From Owenia fusiformis (Eukaryota > Annelida > Polychaeta > Sabellida > Oweniidae), in assembly GCA_903813345.2 (NCBI GenBank), contig CAIIXF020000006.1:35808436-35872435 (forward strand): 64,000 nucleotides of DNA, given 5' to 3'. This document shows, one piece after another, positions 32,801 to 43,262 of this stretch. How positions within the stretch are numbered: the stretch's first letter is position 1; every line of letters starts with the position of its first letter. The notes beneath the pieces were generated by a model, which was not told the DNA's origin, ran no database searches, and saw nothing but the letters and a program-made list of their open reading frames with translations. The position numbers and the translations under genes are program-made.

Positions 32801-35176
32801 CTGGGTTTATGTATGTCAAGGACTTCTTTGACAGGCAGGGTGATTTTAAAAAGGAAAAAGTTATTATTGAACAATTGAAACATCGAGCTCAAAACTGGAT
32901 GGTGGAATGGCTTACATTAAAAAAATGTTTGACTGTATTTACAAAAGGTTTTGATACCACTTATGGAAATTACATTAATATAAAAGATAGTGAATATGTT
33001 CTCTTTAAAGATGGATTTAGGCATATAAATACAGTTAGTACGAAGATTGTATATAAACATATAATTGAAGAAAATGTAGAACGGTCAATTTCTGAGAATT
33101 ACTGGTGCAGAAGTTTTAAGTTGGAGCATAGAAATAGTCTCTTTAAGCGAGTTTATGAAAGGAAGATAAATAATATGTCTTATAAAATTCTTGCTCAATT
33201 TAACTTTAAACTTCTGCATAATACCATTGCTTGTGGCAAAATGGTTTCTAATTGGCATGTAGGTGTAAATAGGAATTGTATGAAGTGTAGAGAGACGCAA
33301 GATATAAAACATTTGCTATTTGACTGTGAATTAATAAAACCAATATGGGATAAAATTGAAAAAATACTAAAACTTAATATCAGATGGCAGGACATTGTAC
33401 TGGGCAATATAAAAATCCATGAAAACAAGATCTCAATGTTCAGAGACTTATTATTGACTATTGTTGCCTACACTGTTTATTCAAACTGGATAGCTTTCTC
33501 GGAAAAGGCTGATCTCTTTATAAATCTGAACTTTAAGTCAAAAATAGCTTGCAACATTGTATTTTTCGCTAATGTATATGAACATTCAAATTGTAATCAT
33601 GCTTCATTCTTCGCTAAGCATTTCATACTATTTTTAGATCAATTTGTTTTATAATTGAACTGTATTATTCATGTATTTGTACATATGTTAAAAGTTAAAT
33701 TGAATAAAAAAAAAAAAAAAAAAAAAAAAATTCGGTCCGCACCAAGCGCTACACGTTACAATTTCTTTTGACTGTGAGCTAGTTAGGACCAAGGACCTAA
33801 GGTTGACCTACTAAATTCATTCCATCAGGGGATGACGCCCTGTACATATTCTAGAAGGGTCTTGGAGTGTTTTGGTACAGCCTTCTTGATACCTACTCTA
33901 ACTATATCCAAGAATAGGTAGGGTGCGTCCCAAATTTTTCCGCCAACCATGTTACGTAAATGATAATTAACCTACCTATCAGGATCTTGCGCTGATAGGA
34001 TGGCGCCCTGTACATATTCTAGAAGGGCTTTGGAGTGTTTTGGTACATCAGCCTTCTTGATGCTTACTCTAACCATATCCAGGAATAAGTAGGGAGCGTC
34101 CCCAGTCTCCCCGCCAACCATGATACGTAAATGATGACTAACCTACCTATCAGGATCTTGCGCTGATAGGATGGCGCCCTGTACATATTCTAGAAGGGCT
34201 TTGGAGTGTTTTGGTACATCAGCCTTCTTGATCCCTACTCCAACCATATCCAAGAATAGGTAGGGAGCGTCCCCAATCTCTCCCACAGCCATGCTACGTA
34301 AATGATAATTAACCTACCTATCAGGATCTTGCGCTGATGGGATGGCGCCCTGTACATATTCTAGAAGGGCCTTGGAGTGTTTTGGTACATCAGCCTTCTT
34401 GATGCCTACTCCAACCATATCCAGGAATAGGTAGGGAGCGTCCCCAATCTCTCCACCAACCATGATACGTAAATCTGTATGAACCTCAACAGCTATCTTG
34501 ATTTCAGATAACATAAATACTAACAAATTAGATTATTTATAATAAAAGACCTTTCCAATAAACCCTGCCACTTTTTGTTACATCAAAGAAACTTGTATAT
34601 ATTTGATAGATTGATGATGTCATTGGTTGTATGTAGCAATCTATTCAAGCAAAGACACGATTGCTAATTTTGAAAAGGTATAACAAATGACATCATCAAT
34701 GTAACCAATATATCATAGTTTCTATGATGTACCAAAAGGTGGCAGGGTTTATTGGAAAGGTATATTAGGCCTATGTCATTATTTCACATTGCAATACAAA
34801 CACATTGACTTATTTATCTATTTTCGAGTTCAACTTCAGCAACAAAAGCTGTCTCAGTGCTTAAATGTCAAATATCTTTCATGAAATCTCACAGAGGCTA
34901 GCTCTTGCTAGGTAATACAAATTAAAACAAGCTGAGTGTAACTGGTCGCCATGCGAAAAAAATTCCCATCATTGATATGAGGCATAAAACAACCCCTCAA
35001 TCAACCGATACCATGAAACAAATAACAGAATGACTATTGATAATGAATACTTAAGAAATATTCACCCGTTCAATGCCATAACCAAAGCATTTGGCCAGCG
35101 TTTCAGAAAGTCCCTTTAAGAATTCCGACGTCACCTCTTCTCTCTTTAACGATGTTCTTAGTACCGAGTATGGCAT
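29697..35176 (-). CDS. MIF-family gene (macrophage migration inhibitory factor / D-dopachrome tautomerase superfamily)
   Basis: Small cytokine-like tautomerase that forms trimers (family knowledge). Three exons on the minus strand join in frame: 35066-35176, 34318-34496 and 29697-29814, giving 135 residues. It begins MPYSVLRTS; Pro2 becomes the catalytic N-terminal proline once Met is removed. Intron positions match vertebrate MIF: phase 0 before IAVEVH, where MIF has IAVHVV, and phase 2 after the ..PDR motif. Shared features are FLKGLSETLAK, DLRIMVGG, LLEYVQGAIPSAQDPDR and a final ..NFHPQD..GMRGTT. MIF is 115 residues; this protein has about 20 extra at the C-terminus. Lys32 of MIF is Tyr and the CxxC motif is missing, so tautomerase and redox activity may differ. 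Intron 2 holds a LINE and extra exon-2 copies. Confidence 0.9.
29897..30044. mobile_element. Short TIR element (~148 bp) in MIF intron 2
   Basis: CCGGTGTCAG at 29897 and CTGACACCGG ending 30044 are perfect inverted repeats. Inside, TATATAGTCC and GACTATATTTA pair, and CACCTAGG/ACACCTAGGGTG form a further palindrome near 29990-30010. Confidence 0.75.
30490..33654 (+). CDS. LINE ORF2 fragment: reverse transcriptase and C-terminal zinc knuckle
   Basis: 1054 codons open. The first 15 codons, including the apparent ATG, come from flanking host DNA; element sequence starts at 30536, so this is not a native start. Residues refer to this frame: endonuclease remnant (about 20-45), then a Lys-rich linker. 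The RT domain holds YRPISLTNYDYKIIA (about 332), LDFQKAFDSLNW (about 400), RGIRQGCPASALIF (about 456) and the catalytic HADD in QHADDTTL (about 500). A C-terminal CMKC-x7-H-x4-C knuckle (about 931-947, LLFDC) is typical of L1-type ORF2 proteins. The frame is undamaged, so the insertion looks recent, but without endonuclease, ORF1 and promoter it cannot move by itself. Confidence 0.93.
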   Translation: MIYGRANYTLINSVRIELTKSYIMQVLKADHKSIILDLKILKNKRGRGYWKFNGSLIQDENFNKALKDYIKWLKIRYKDIPSKRVLWELMKGKVKAFIISFSVNKAKSTKNAKVELQEKIDGISTYIDKCTKENIKLKLNEQKTILIDRLDKEYEKTVKGNFIRSKAKWMEKGEKSSSYFLNLEKQRQTNNVIKKVRTRHGCVYNDNEILEETACFYEKLYKADEINESQIENYLENIDSLNTISEVDKLNIDKEITQDEIRTVVKNLKNNKSPAADGFTPEFYKAYYDYIEDVFVDMIKEVFIKGELCDSMKVAILTLIFKKGERDLLKNYRPISLTNYDYKIIAFLIARRIKDVIKLLVSNDQSAYIEGRNISLNARLLIDLIDLTNSEGINGALISLDFQKAFDSLNWTFMFKVLKKMNFGENILRWIKILYNDPKLQVKNNGYLSRVVSVNRGIRQGCPASALIFILCTEVLSLKLKMNVDVKGIEVNNGSLKTIQHADDTTLILGNKQSIPKAIEIVNNFSDVSGLKLNIEKTAGIWLGGLKNNEKIYQDIHFSENPIKCLGIYIGHNKKECEKLNWETKVRYFENTLERWKKRNLTIFGKVQVINSLGISQLIYNMTVLTMPLDIKKKIQTAIFKFLWKREAVKRKTVINEIENGGLNLVDIDTKIKAIRGSWIKRLLHNKSSWNLIIEHYINNLGFTVKQFLKTTFTSKIDIKLPEFYKEAFIAFNKCKQNNTKGKYRMGEVIWLNENVKSKNSTLYYKSWIKSGFMYVKDFFDRQGDFKKEKVIIEQLKHRAQNWMVEWLTLKKCLTVFTKGFDTTYGNYINIKDSEYVLFKDGFRHINTVSTKIVYKHIIEENVERSISENYWCRSFKLEHRNSLFKRVYERKINNMSYKILAQFNFKLLHNTIACGKMVSNWHVGVNRNCMKCRETQDIKHLLFDCELIKPIWDKIEKILKLNIRWQDIVLGNIKIHENKISMFRDLLLTIVAYTVYSNWIAFSEKADLFINLNFKSKIACNIVFFANVYEHSNCNHASFFAKHFILFLDQFVL
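30536..33728 (+). mobile_element. 5'-truncated L1/Tx1-type LINE with target-site duplication
   Basis: The 13-bp direct repeat AATTCGGTCCGCA flanks the insertion (30523-30535, 33729-33741). The element begins inside the endonuclease end (residues ..KADHKSIIL) and ends AATAAA plus a run of about 24 A (33703-33730). This is the typical product of incomplete target-primed reverse transcription. It lies in intron 2 of the minus-strand MIF-family gene, antisense to it. Confidence 0.93.
33807..34317 (-). pseudogene. Three tandem partial copies of MIF-family exon 2
   Basis: 171-bp period: donor-side landmark CCTACCTATCAGG at 33971, 34142 and 34313. The copy at 34147-34303 and the copy at 33976-34132 keep the reading frame and the donor GATAG|GTAGGT, but begin at the codons for LR(S/I)M and lack the original acceptor. 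The outermost copy (about 33812-33962) has lost a codon, has TGA where the donor region should be, and no donor. Each unit is the last ~157 bp of exon 2 plus 14 bp of intron. Read-through from one copy into the next meets TAG immediately after the Arg codon. Confidence 0.85.
34318..34496 (-). CDS. MIF-family exon 2 (complete copy)
   Basis: Acceptor AAATCAAG ending at 34497, with a weak pyrimidine tract; donor GATAG|GTAGGT at 34318/34317. 179 bp, phase 0 in and 2 out. Encodes IAVEVHTDLRIMVGGEIGDA to SAQDPD. It is the only copy that has the 5' part of the exon and an acceptor. Confidence 0.87.
34549..34761. mobile_element. MITE in MIF intron 1 (~213 bp)
   Basis: Left end ACCTTTCCAATAAACCCTGC and right end GCAGGGTTTATTGGAAAGGT are perfect 20-bp inverted repeats, continuing as CACTTTTTGTTACATCA against TGATGTACCAAAAGGTG. 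Further internal pairing is present (GATGATGTCATTGGTT / TGACATCATC). A diverged copy of one end lies at 15600-15645. Confidence 0.85.
35066..35176 (-). CDS. MIF-family exon 1
   Basis: ATG at 35176, then CCA for the catalytic proline. 37 codons, ending ..CFGYGIER. Donor CGG|GTGAAT at 35066/35065, phase 0. An in-frame extension upstream (to 35242) exists, but the MIF family requires Met-Pro at the start, so 35176 is chosen. Confidence 0.88.
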
Positions 35177-35238
35177 TGTGCTACTTGAAGGGGTTAATGA
35201 AGAATATGTTTGATTGTTAGTTTTGTTGTATATTGATT

Positions 35239-35770
35239 TCATGAGTGCGCATTGGTCAATATCAGAAGATAACGAGCGTTACATTCTCTTTCAAAATGGC
35301 GGACGGTAAGTGTCAATTTAGATATTTTTAGTTTACCCTGGACATTTGGGTTTGACATTTCTGTCATGCCAAGCTTGTATATCATGCAAACGCTGCAACA
35401 TTTTCCCCAAATCAAGGAAATGGACCTGATTTGGGGGAGTTTTATCTGAGTAATCATGAAATAAAGACGTTTTTCACTGATTTCTCGTGAAATACAGAAA
35501 CTATTCTTCCCTTGAACGTTTGCTAGCGCGTCGTGAAATACAATCGGGTAGAATATTTTCTGTATTTCACTCGAATCATTCAATAACTTATAGTGCCCGT
35601 TCTCGATTGATGGTATATACGGTATAGTTCGATTGTGGCGTCTTTAATCAGACTGCGGAGTTTCTATGCAATTCAAGCTTGATATGGTCGAAATGTCTTT
35701 CCGTCTGCCATTTTGAAAGAGACAGTAACGGCCATTACTTTCTTCTGATATTGATTATGACTCGTGAGTC
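35239..35770. mobile_element. Inverted-repeat element with CAAAATGGCGGAC ends
   Basis: ATCAGAAGA..CTCTTTCAAAATGGC at 35260-35301 is the reverse complement of GCCATTTTGAAAGAGACAGT..TCTTCTGAT at 35707-35751. A further direct copy of the right arm is at 35857-35930. The inner part has the pairs GTGAAATAC and GTATTTCAC. Probably a MITE plus a solo end. Confidence 0.6.
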
Positions 35771-36202
35771 CAGTTGTGTTGACAATGAGGGTCATTTGTA
35801 TTGTTATCATGCAAAATAGGTTAATTAAGTACACTGATATCACTTACATACATCACTGTCTGCCATTTTGAAAGAGAGGGTAATGGCCATTACTTTCTTC
35901 TGATACTGACATTGACCAGTGAGTTCAGTTGTAAGTGTTCACCGTATGAGGATCCTTTGTATTGTTATCATGCAAAGTAGGTCAAAATAATAAAACTTAC
36001 AAGTACACCGATATCATTTACACATATCAATCATGTCATGTATTTTTGGCTTAACGCTACATTTATTATACCTTGGCCTTTGAGAAATCAACATGCTAGT
36101 GACCAGAATAATGTTACCAGTTGATACGTTGATACGTTGAAATGTTTCATTGTTATTCAAATCAACTTGTATCTGCTTCTGCTTCTGAATCTCCTTCCAA
36201 AT

Positions 36203-36238
36203 CTAGGATGAAGAAATATATTATTTTCTTCATCCTAG
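36203..36238. repeat. Perfect hairpin
   Basis: CTAGGATGAAGAAA and TTTTCTTCATCCTAG pair around a TATATTA loop, within a slightly larger match (CCAAATCTAGG / CCTAGTTCCAAAT). Confidence 0.75.
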
Positions 36239-39202
36239 TTCCAAATCTTCTTAAATGTGTTTCAATTGTCTGTTTATGTTCGATAGAGCGTAGATACGAA
36301 AATAAATTATTTTTGTTGATTAAGATCATTCGGATGTGTGATTTTATTATTTATTTATATTACTTATTTCATTAGTCTTGACCTTCCAATTTTATTTTTA
36401 TTTGTTGGGTCAATTTGTAACTACCCATAGTTTTTTCCCCCACATTCTTTACTTGAATTAATGAGCGAGGATATTTCAATCCAAATACCCTACGCGCAGA
36501 AGATGAAGCTCTCTTTTTAGAAGCGAAGTCGAACGGATGCAAAGGGTATAATCCAAAATGGCTGGATTTGTAATTGGACTCTCAACCTTTTCGCTGGAAG
36601 TTGGAGGGTAAAGCTTCCTGAACGTGTGCCGTACAAAATATATATTTCCATGCAAAATCGATTGATAAATGATGAAAATTGGTCGAATCTTCTGTCTGCG
36701 AACAATCTAGAGCCCATTTCCGACAAAATAAAGGTGATAAGGTTTCATTGAAATTAATGTTCTATCCTCTGGGAGGTAAGTTAGATCGACTTCCAATCGT
36801 TAGCTAACTCTTAGTTTTCAAATGCTAGCAACGCAGTCAGGTCATGAAAAAGTGGAAGGCCGCGGGTGTAGCTATAGGCTAATCCTATCCGTTTACCATA
36901 TGTAGGTCCCTGCAAAATTCTCAACATCCTTAGTTCCCGAGCTGTTTTTTCTAAGAGCTCTATGGAGTTTGTTGTCCGGATGTCCGCCACAAAAAACATC
37001 TACTGCATAGTGTTCCTACATGTATGCCCTACATTGGGTTATGGTACATTTTTACGGGAAACAAGGGCTTTTACTAAGACAATGAGGATTTAGGCAAGGA
37101 TGTACATGGGGATCATAGGCAGTATTAACAAAACACAGGGATAACATCATATTCCCGAGCCATCATATATATTTATTTGGGTACAGTTTTTGTCGCCCTG
37201 TACCTTTTACACATGCCACATTACCTTATTGAGCAGTGTTTTTATAACTTAAACACCAACACATTGCGCCATTGAAATTTTTACTATTGCAGACATTTGC
37301 AACCTGTGGGAACCATCTTTTTGACATTTTTCGTATTCTAAAAGTAATTTTTTATCGAAATTAGTTGATATCATACTTAAAAGTAGCTCTTAAAATGCAG
37401 TTATGTAGTAAAAAGTAGAAAATATATATTACTAAAAGTTGTTTTTAGAAGGCAATCTGGTGTGAGCCCAATTTAGTAAGAAAAGCCCTTGTTTCTATCA
37501 AAATAAAAAATATTTTCTTTGTGAGGGGAATCAGTACTTTCAAACGGTATGTTCATTTTTTTGTGGCGGAGTACCGACTACGGCACTTCATTTTTTCTAG
37601 AGCAGTTCAGGGATTATTAGAAGTGACATCTATTATTGAGTAGAATGATAGTTCAATATTCCTAGCATATTATCGTTTACATTGGTTTTCAAATTCCATC
37701 CTTCAGATTAGAAAGGTTGATATTTTATATATTGTCTATAAGTGGAATAAGGGTACTTTTTGTTTGCAGAATTATGTCCTGATTGCAATATATGCATCGA
37801 TTGTCTGTTAAGTCTTTGTGTTAGTTTTGTATGGAAAGTGACTGGGATAGGGGTGCAATGCACGGATCATGTGACTGTTTAACCATCAACATTTACTTTT
37901 CTGGAGAATTGTTACTACATGATTGCAAAGTATGATATTTTGTGTAATGGCGATAACTAGAGTGGGGTTTGAATAACGAGACCTTGTCTAAACTTCTCCT
38001 TACTGCAATTATAGACTGCATTTTCCTTCACATTGAGTAGAAATATGTTTTCATAATAAAACACGTTAAAGCATATTTACACACTTAAAAATGTCATTCA
38101 CTCTTTAAATAAGTGAATTCACTAAGAACATAATGAGCTGAACTGACGATTCCAATAGGAACCGTCTGGGCTTTTGATGTTTGTATTCGTATTGCACGCA
38201 AGAGGAAGTGAATTTACTTTTTAGACATACATGTAAGTGATACAAAGACTCGGGGCGTTTGCGTAGGGCAAAATGGCAGATATCCTCATGTGACACATTG
38301 ACGAGAAAGAGGACTGACATTTATCAAGGTAGGCGTAATATGTACGATAAGAAAAACGTTCCTTTACAAATATGTTATATAGTCATGGTAGAAATGATTG
38401 AAGTCTTCGATTTACTCAGTGGTCTGGTCCCTTATTTATCCACCAGGGGATCATGTATACTAGTAAATGTTTTATGTTGAGCGAAATCTCAGTGATCATT
38501 TGTTCCTAAATTATCTCATAAATTATGTCGTTTAGATTCTGAGAGAATAGAAGATGGTTTGTATGGGTTCCTACTTTTCATAATGTCGTAATGGTTACCA
38601 TCTCATATATTTGAATGGCGCCACTTGTTTCTGGCGGCCATATTGTTTATTCAAATTGATTTGTATTTTCTACCATTTTACGATAAGCATATGTAATAGA
38701 TAAAGAAGAAATCGAATACAACCAGCAGCTAATTATATAAGCTTGCATGATGTACTATATCTGATCAGCTCTTACATGTTTAGAAAGGTTGCCTGGGATA
38801 ATTGGACGAGGAATTTTGCATATCCACCTATTCAATTTTGGATCAAAACGAAACCGAATTGAGTGAGAACTTTTCTAAAAGATTGCAATCCTAATAGTGA
38901 ATGTGTCAACCGGTATTAAAGTACCGCATACATCATGTTCCTTATTATTTGTTCCAATGCAAAAGGTGAAATTTTCAACCCTAGCAATCCAAGATGCGAC
39001 AGGCCAGGCGTATCCCATATTTGCCTTGTTTGTTATAATGTAAGATTAATGTAGGCGTGGAATGTCAATTAAACCTTGAAGTAAAAAACTTAAATGTGAT
39101 CAAAGTTAAAAATTAAAACATCGCATTGCAGATATTGATCATGATTACCTGTTCGAATGGGTAAGATAGCAGAAGTTGGGACGTAAATGGTAAAGAAAAA
39201 CA
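36239..39202. other. Intergenic DNA, nothing recognised
   Basis: AT-rich. Open frames under 80 codons without recognisable motifs. No RNA gene or satellite seen. Confidence 0.45.
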
Positions 39203-39230
39203 ATGGCCACGAGGAGAGCTTCGAGTCCAG
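39203..39230 (+). CDS. Candidate first exon of the death-domain gene
   Basis: AACAATGGCC gives a good start context. It encodes MATRRASSP plus one base, then donor CCAG|GTATGT at 39230/39231. The phase (1) is exactly that needed by the death-domain exon at 41910, G + AT giving Asp. There is no homology support for such a short exon, so the assignment is an inference. Confidence 0.35.
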
Positions 39231-39819
39231 GTATGTACACGTACAGTATTGTTTTTGCGTATAGTATTATTCATTTGTCAATATTTTGTCTGCAAGTGTT
39301 AATTAAATCATGTCCTTTGTATTGTCTCGTAATATCAAGTGGTTGTGTCAGTTGATTTTTAAAGGTCAAAAGTCGTACGGCCAATTTTCACAGCCTTCGC
39401 CTCCAAAAAGCTATCCAGTCTTCTGATATACGAGGGATGATCATACAATTTTTATAATATATCTCGTATGTCTTTATTTTCCAACATATACCGTTTTGAC
39501 ATTTTCACTGAATGTGCAACATTAATCTAGCAACAATATTAGGTGAAACAGAAATATTTATTTAGAAATAGTTGTTACCCTAATTCTTGGGACTGGTGGC
39601 AAATAAAGAATTGAAAAAATACCCCGTCATCCATGTTTGAATACATTAATGTAAGTCAGCAAATAAGCTACCAAACACATTAGATAATTAGAATATTAAG
39701 TGCCGTTCACTTTTTACCATTGTAATGGCTATGTGAATAATGTGCACAAGGAATGTTGACATGTGATGTTAAAAATGTTTTACCTCCAGAGGAAAATTCC
39801 TCTTCGTTGTTTTATATTA

Positions 39820-40030
39820 TAATTACCAAACTTGAAAAACTTTTCATCATTATAATTCTTTTCTGGGATCCCGGCATCCATTGCATTTTTGTCAGGAATT
39901 CTGATCATTATATTGTTGTTTTAGATTACTACTATAGTTTGGACAAATGATTTCCAAACTTCAACAACTTTTCATCATTAAAATTCTTTTCTGGGATCCC
40001 TGCATCTATTGCATTTTTGTCAGGGATTTG
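39820..40030. repeat. Two-copy tandem repeat (~124 bp period)
   Basis: CTTTTCATCATTA.AATTCTT, TTCTGGGATCCC, GCATC, and ATTGCATTTTTGTCAGG occur at 39839-39896 and 39966-40024. Confidence 0.85.
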
Positions 40031-41654
40031 ATTGCGAGTCCCTGAGTTTGTTATCACATCTAACCAAGCATAAACACATACCCTATTACATAAAATAATT
40101 TAAAACAGTTCACAACAAGTCCAAATTATTATTTAAATGTATTTGATAGCTTATTCAATAAGATATTTTATTTCTGAAGACGATTAATGGGAGTCATTCT
40201 TCATGTTTTATTTGCCCTGGGTCCCCTGATTTTTAGTTTCTATGCCTTTTATTCCTAGATAAATGAGCCAGGCCATAGGAAAGGAGGTCTTATCACAGAT
40301 TTTTGGGTTATCTTTAAAAGCATAAAGAGACCTTTCAAATGAGCCATGGCTCACGTCTTAACAATTTTTCCCTGCAGATATAGATCAAAAAGACGGATTT
40401 GAATTTAGCACATTTTCGTTTTAATCTTGGGCACATTTTTGGCTCTGTAGCGCAATTTTAATTTTTGTGATAATACCGGTTTTCCCATTTTGAGGCTCAG
40501 ATATTTCTGTCACACTTAATATTAGGTCGTTGCATCATCATGCATATTCTATAAACATTTCCATTATAACATATCGTAACATAAAAATACTCTGAATGCC
40601 ACAGAGATCATGTTACATGAATATCAATGGCCAGGCCTGTATAGTCAGTTCATCCTTCTGGATGATATTTCCCTTTGTACATCATTTGGATAAACCCAAT
40701 ATACAACCCTCCCTAAGTAAATGATTATGCCTCTAAGAGGAACCAAGAATAAATTAATGCATTTCATATGACATCGACTCTAAAGCCAGAAGAATTTTTT
40801 TGATTCATTTTATCGGCTGTAAAGCTCAATGTAAATAATGAAAGAATCAACCGAACTTAACTAGTGTAAGGCTTCATAATATTGTGTCTCGTATTTAAAG
40901 AATTCCAAAGAACTGTTTACTGGTTCATTTTTGTCGTTTTTAGTAAGTCACTTAGTAAAAAATTTGCGCAAAATTGCCATAAGCTTGACTTGAAACTATT
41001 TTTTATCTAAGTTCTCTAGGAGTGAGATGGTTCACGAGATATGAAACCTAAAATCCCTGGATTTAGGATAAAATGTATCTCATGTTTGAAGACTTCAAAG
41101 ATACAAGCGAAACTCAAATTGTTCAATCCGCTTATTTGTTAGTATTATCCATGGTCGTAATTAAGTCAAATTCTTTTTTCGATTATGATAAACATATACA
41201 GATTGAGATTTTTTAATTTTCGTCAAAAAAGTGAGGAAATACCAAAAAACATGAAACCTAAAATCACGATTGTGTTACGGATGCATTAAATTATCTGCTG
41301 GGGGAAAGAAATTGTATGCTCAATTATTAGAACAAATGCCCTCATCAGCTTTTCTCCCATGCCTCTTTGGATTTCTTTCAGGAATATAATAACAATGGTT
41401 GATATATTGCACAGTATATAAGACTCCTATCGAAACAAATCGAATACCGATATAATTTTTTTGCCTAACTTTATCTGCTTTGTAGCCTGCTGTTGCACTT
41501 GTCATGCCTTTTCCCTCAAAATCTCCACAAAAGTATGAAAATAAATTATTTACTCATTTGGGTCTCTATTTACATGTACATGAAAAAGGTAACATTCGCA
41601 TTTATATACAGTAGAATACATAGACAGGTCTGAAAATCATTCAATCAAACAATC

Positions 41655-43262
41655 ATTTATTATAATATATTGCTGATTTGGGATGAACACCTGCTGAAAA
41701 TGTTACTCACTATGTGTGTCATTACAAATGAATAAAATAAACAAACAACCAAGCAAGAAATAAACAGACAAAAGAACGAACAATGTCCTTTCACAACGAC
41801 AATAACATGATAACAATTACTATCATCATGATTTTCATGAAAACTTCATACTTCTGAAATTCAAGATGAAGATACTTTCTAACATGTTTAATGCATACAT
41901 TTTGAACAGATGAAATTGAAGACCAGGACCTGCGTTACATTGGAAGGCAGTTGGGTGAAGATGTTTATAAAGTGGGTGTCTGTCTTGGGCTCACGGATGC
42001 AGAGATTGACAACATAAAGAGGAGTAATCCACATGGTGAGGAACAATGGGGAGTCAAAATGCTGTATAAGTGGAAGCAGAGACAACCAAAGGATGTCAAC
42101 CAATTGGAAGTACTGATTGATGCCCTCATGAAGGCAGGAAGACACGATCTTGCTCTAGATGCAGGTAACAGATGTTAACCTAATAACAGTAAAACGGTTT
42201 GGGTCGTTAAAAGAATGATAGTCATTCAATGCCAATGACTTGTCTAGAGTTGGTTGTAGAAAGTAAAAATCTTAATGAAACAACGGTTAAAACGGTTTTG
42301 ATTCAATAAGATAATGACATGTGTAGGCGCATTCAATGTTAATGACTTGTCTTAGGCTATTCTATACGGTCTGTGAAATCATGCATTGTAAATGTTTGAA
42401 AATCAAATGAAAAATGACAAGTTGTGGATATAATTGTCAAAACACGTACATAACATCATATTGAGATTTTATACATTATGTTGAATTTGTAAATGATAAG
42501 ACAATAAAAGACACTCGCCTTGCTTGTCACTTGTCACAACCAACCGTATATTCTATGATTACATTCATATAAAATTTCAAGAATTGCGCGAGTAATGTCT
42601 GATGTTTTCTTTTACCGTTTAAACTTCGAATTCTCCATACAAGTACCCACATGGGGTGAGAATACATGCCTAATGTATGACTTCTTGAACATTTTATTTA
42701 TCAAATGTAGAGACAACTAGTACTACGGAAAGATCTTTTCTAAGACGAGCATTGACTGTACTGTGTATTAATATAGATTAAGATTTAAGATGAAAGATGA
42801 AGATGAAATGTAAAATACTTATGTCTTCGTCGAAAATCATTTTAATAAGGCATAGATGCAAATTAATTAATTATATGAAATAAGCAATTTTAGAACCAAA
42901 TGTTATGTCCAAATTATGTCCCATGATTTGCTCCGTGATTATACAATTCTGAGCACAAATGACGACATATCCTGGTAATATTGACTAAGATATTTTTTCA
43001 GTTATAATTACTTTTTCTTGTCACCACAGCATCAATTTATCGCTTCATTAGGTATAAGTATTGTAATTCAACAAAAGATCATGATCAATCCATAAGAGAA
43101 ATGGCTACCAACTTTGCAAAGCTTCCCCACCATAATATAGTTCATACTCAAAATGTTCCATTTCATCAAAGTAATAAGTTCACATAGTGAGATAACAGGA
43201 TCCTAGACTTCACACATGACATTCTAACATTTTATATTATTTATTCAACGACCATATAATGT
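41655..43262. repeat. Segmental duplication, copy A (contains a death-domain exon)
   Basis: Collinear and highly similar to 56342-57966: shared starts at GGGATGAACACCTGCTGAAA, the exon, and ends at TTCAACGACCATATAATGTA. Differences are small indels and substitutions, including in the exon. The two copies are about 14.7 kb apart in the same orientation. Confidence 0.92.
41910..42164 (+). CDS. Death-domain exon A
   Basis: Death domains mediate homotypic adaptor contacts in apoptosis and innate immunity signalling. The acceptor TTTTGAACAG ends at 41909; the donor GCAG|GTAACA is at 42164/42165. 255 bp, flanked by phase-1 introns, so it can be duplicated or skipped without frame change. It encodes about 85 residues: EIEDQDLRYIGRQLG, VCLGLTDAEIDNIK, EEQWGVKMLYKWKQRQ, LIDALMKAGRHDLALDAG. 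This is the six-helix death-fold pattern with the conserved Trp in helix 5 and the usual GR-DLA end. The partner exons (other than a candidate at 39203) were not found, so the full protein is unknown. Confidence 0.85.

Noticed and set aside
30693-33428. Several minus-strand open frames within the LINE
   Set aside because: Shadows of the ORF2 frame; no domain signatures of their own.
35296-35308. ATGGCGGACG|GTAAGTG as a first coding exon
   Set aside because: The phrase belongs to an inverted-repeat element whose other copies (35705, 35860) are in the opposite orientation, so the start/donor look is likely chance.
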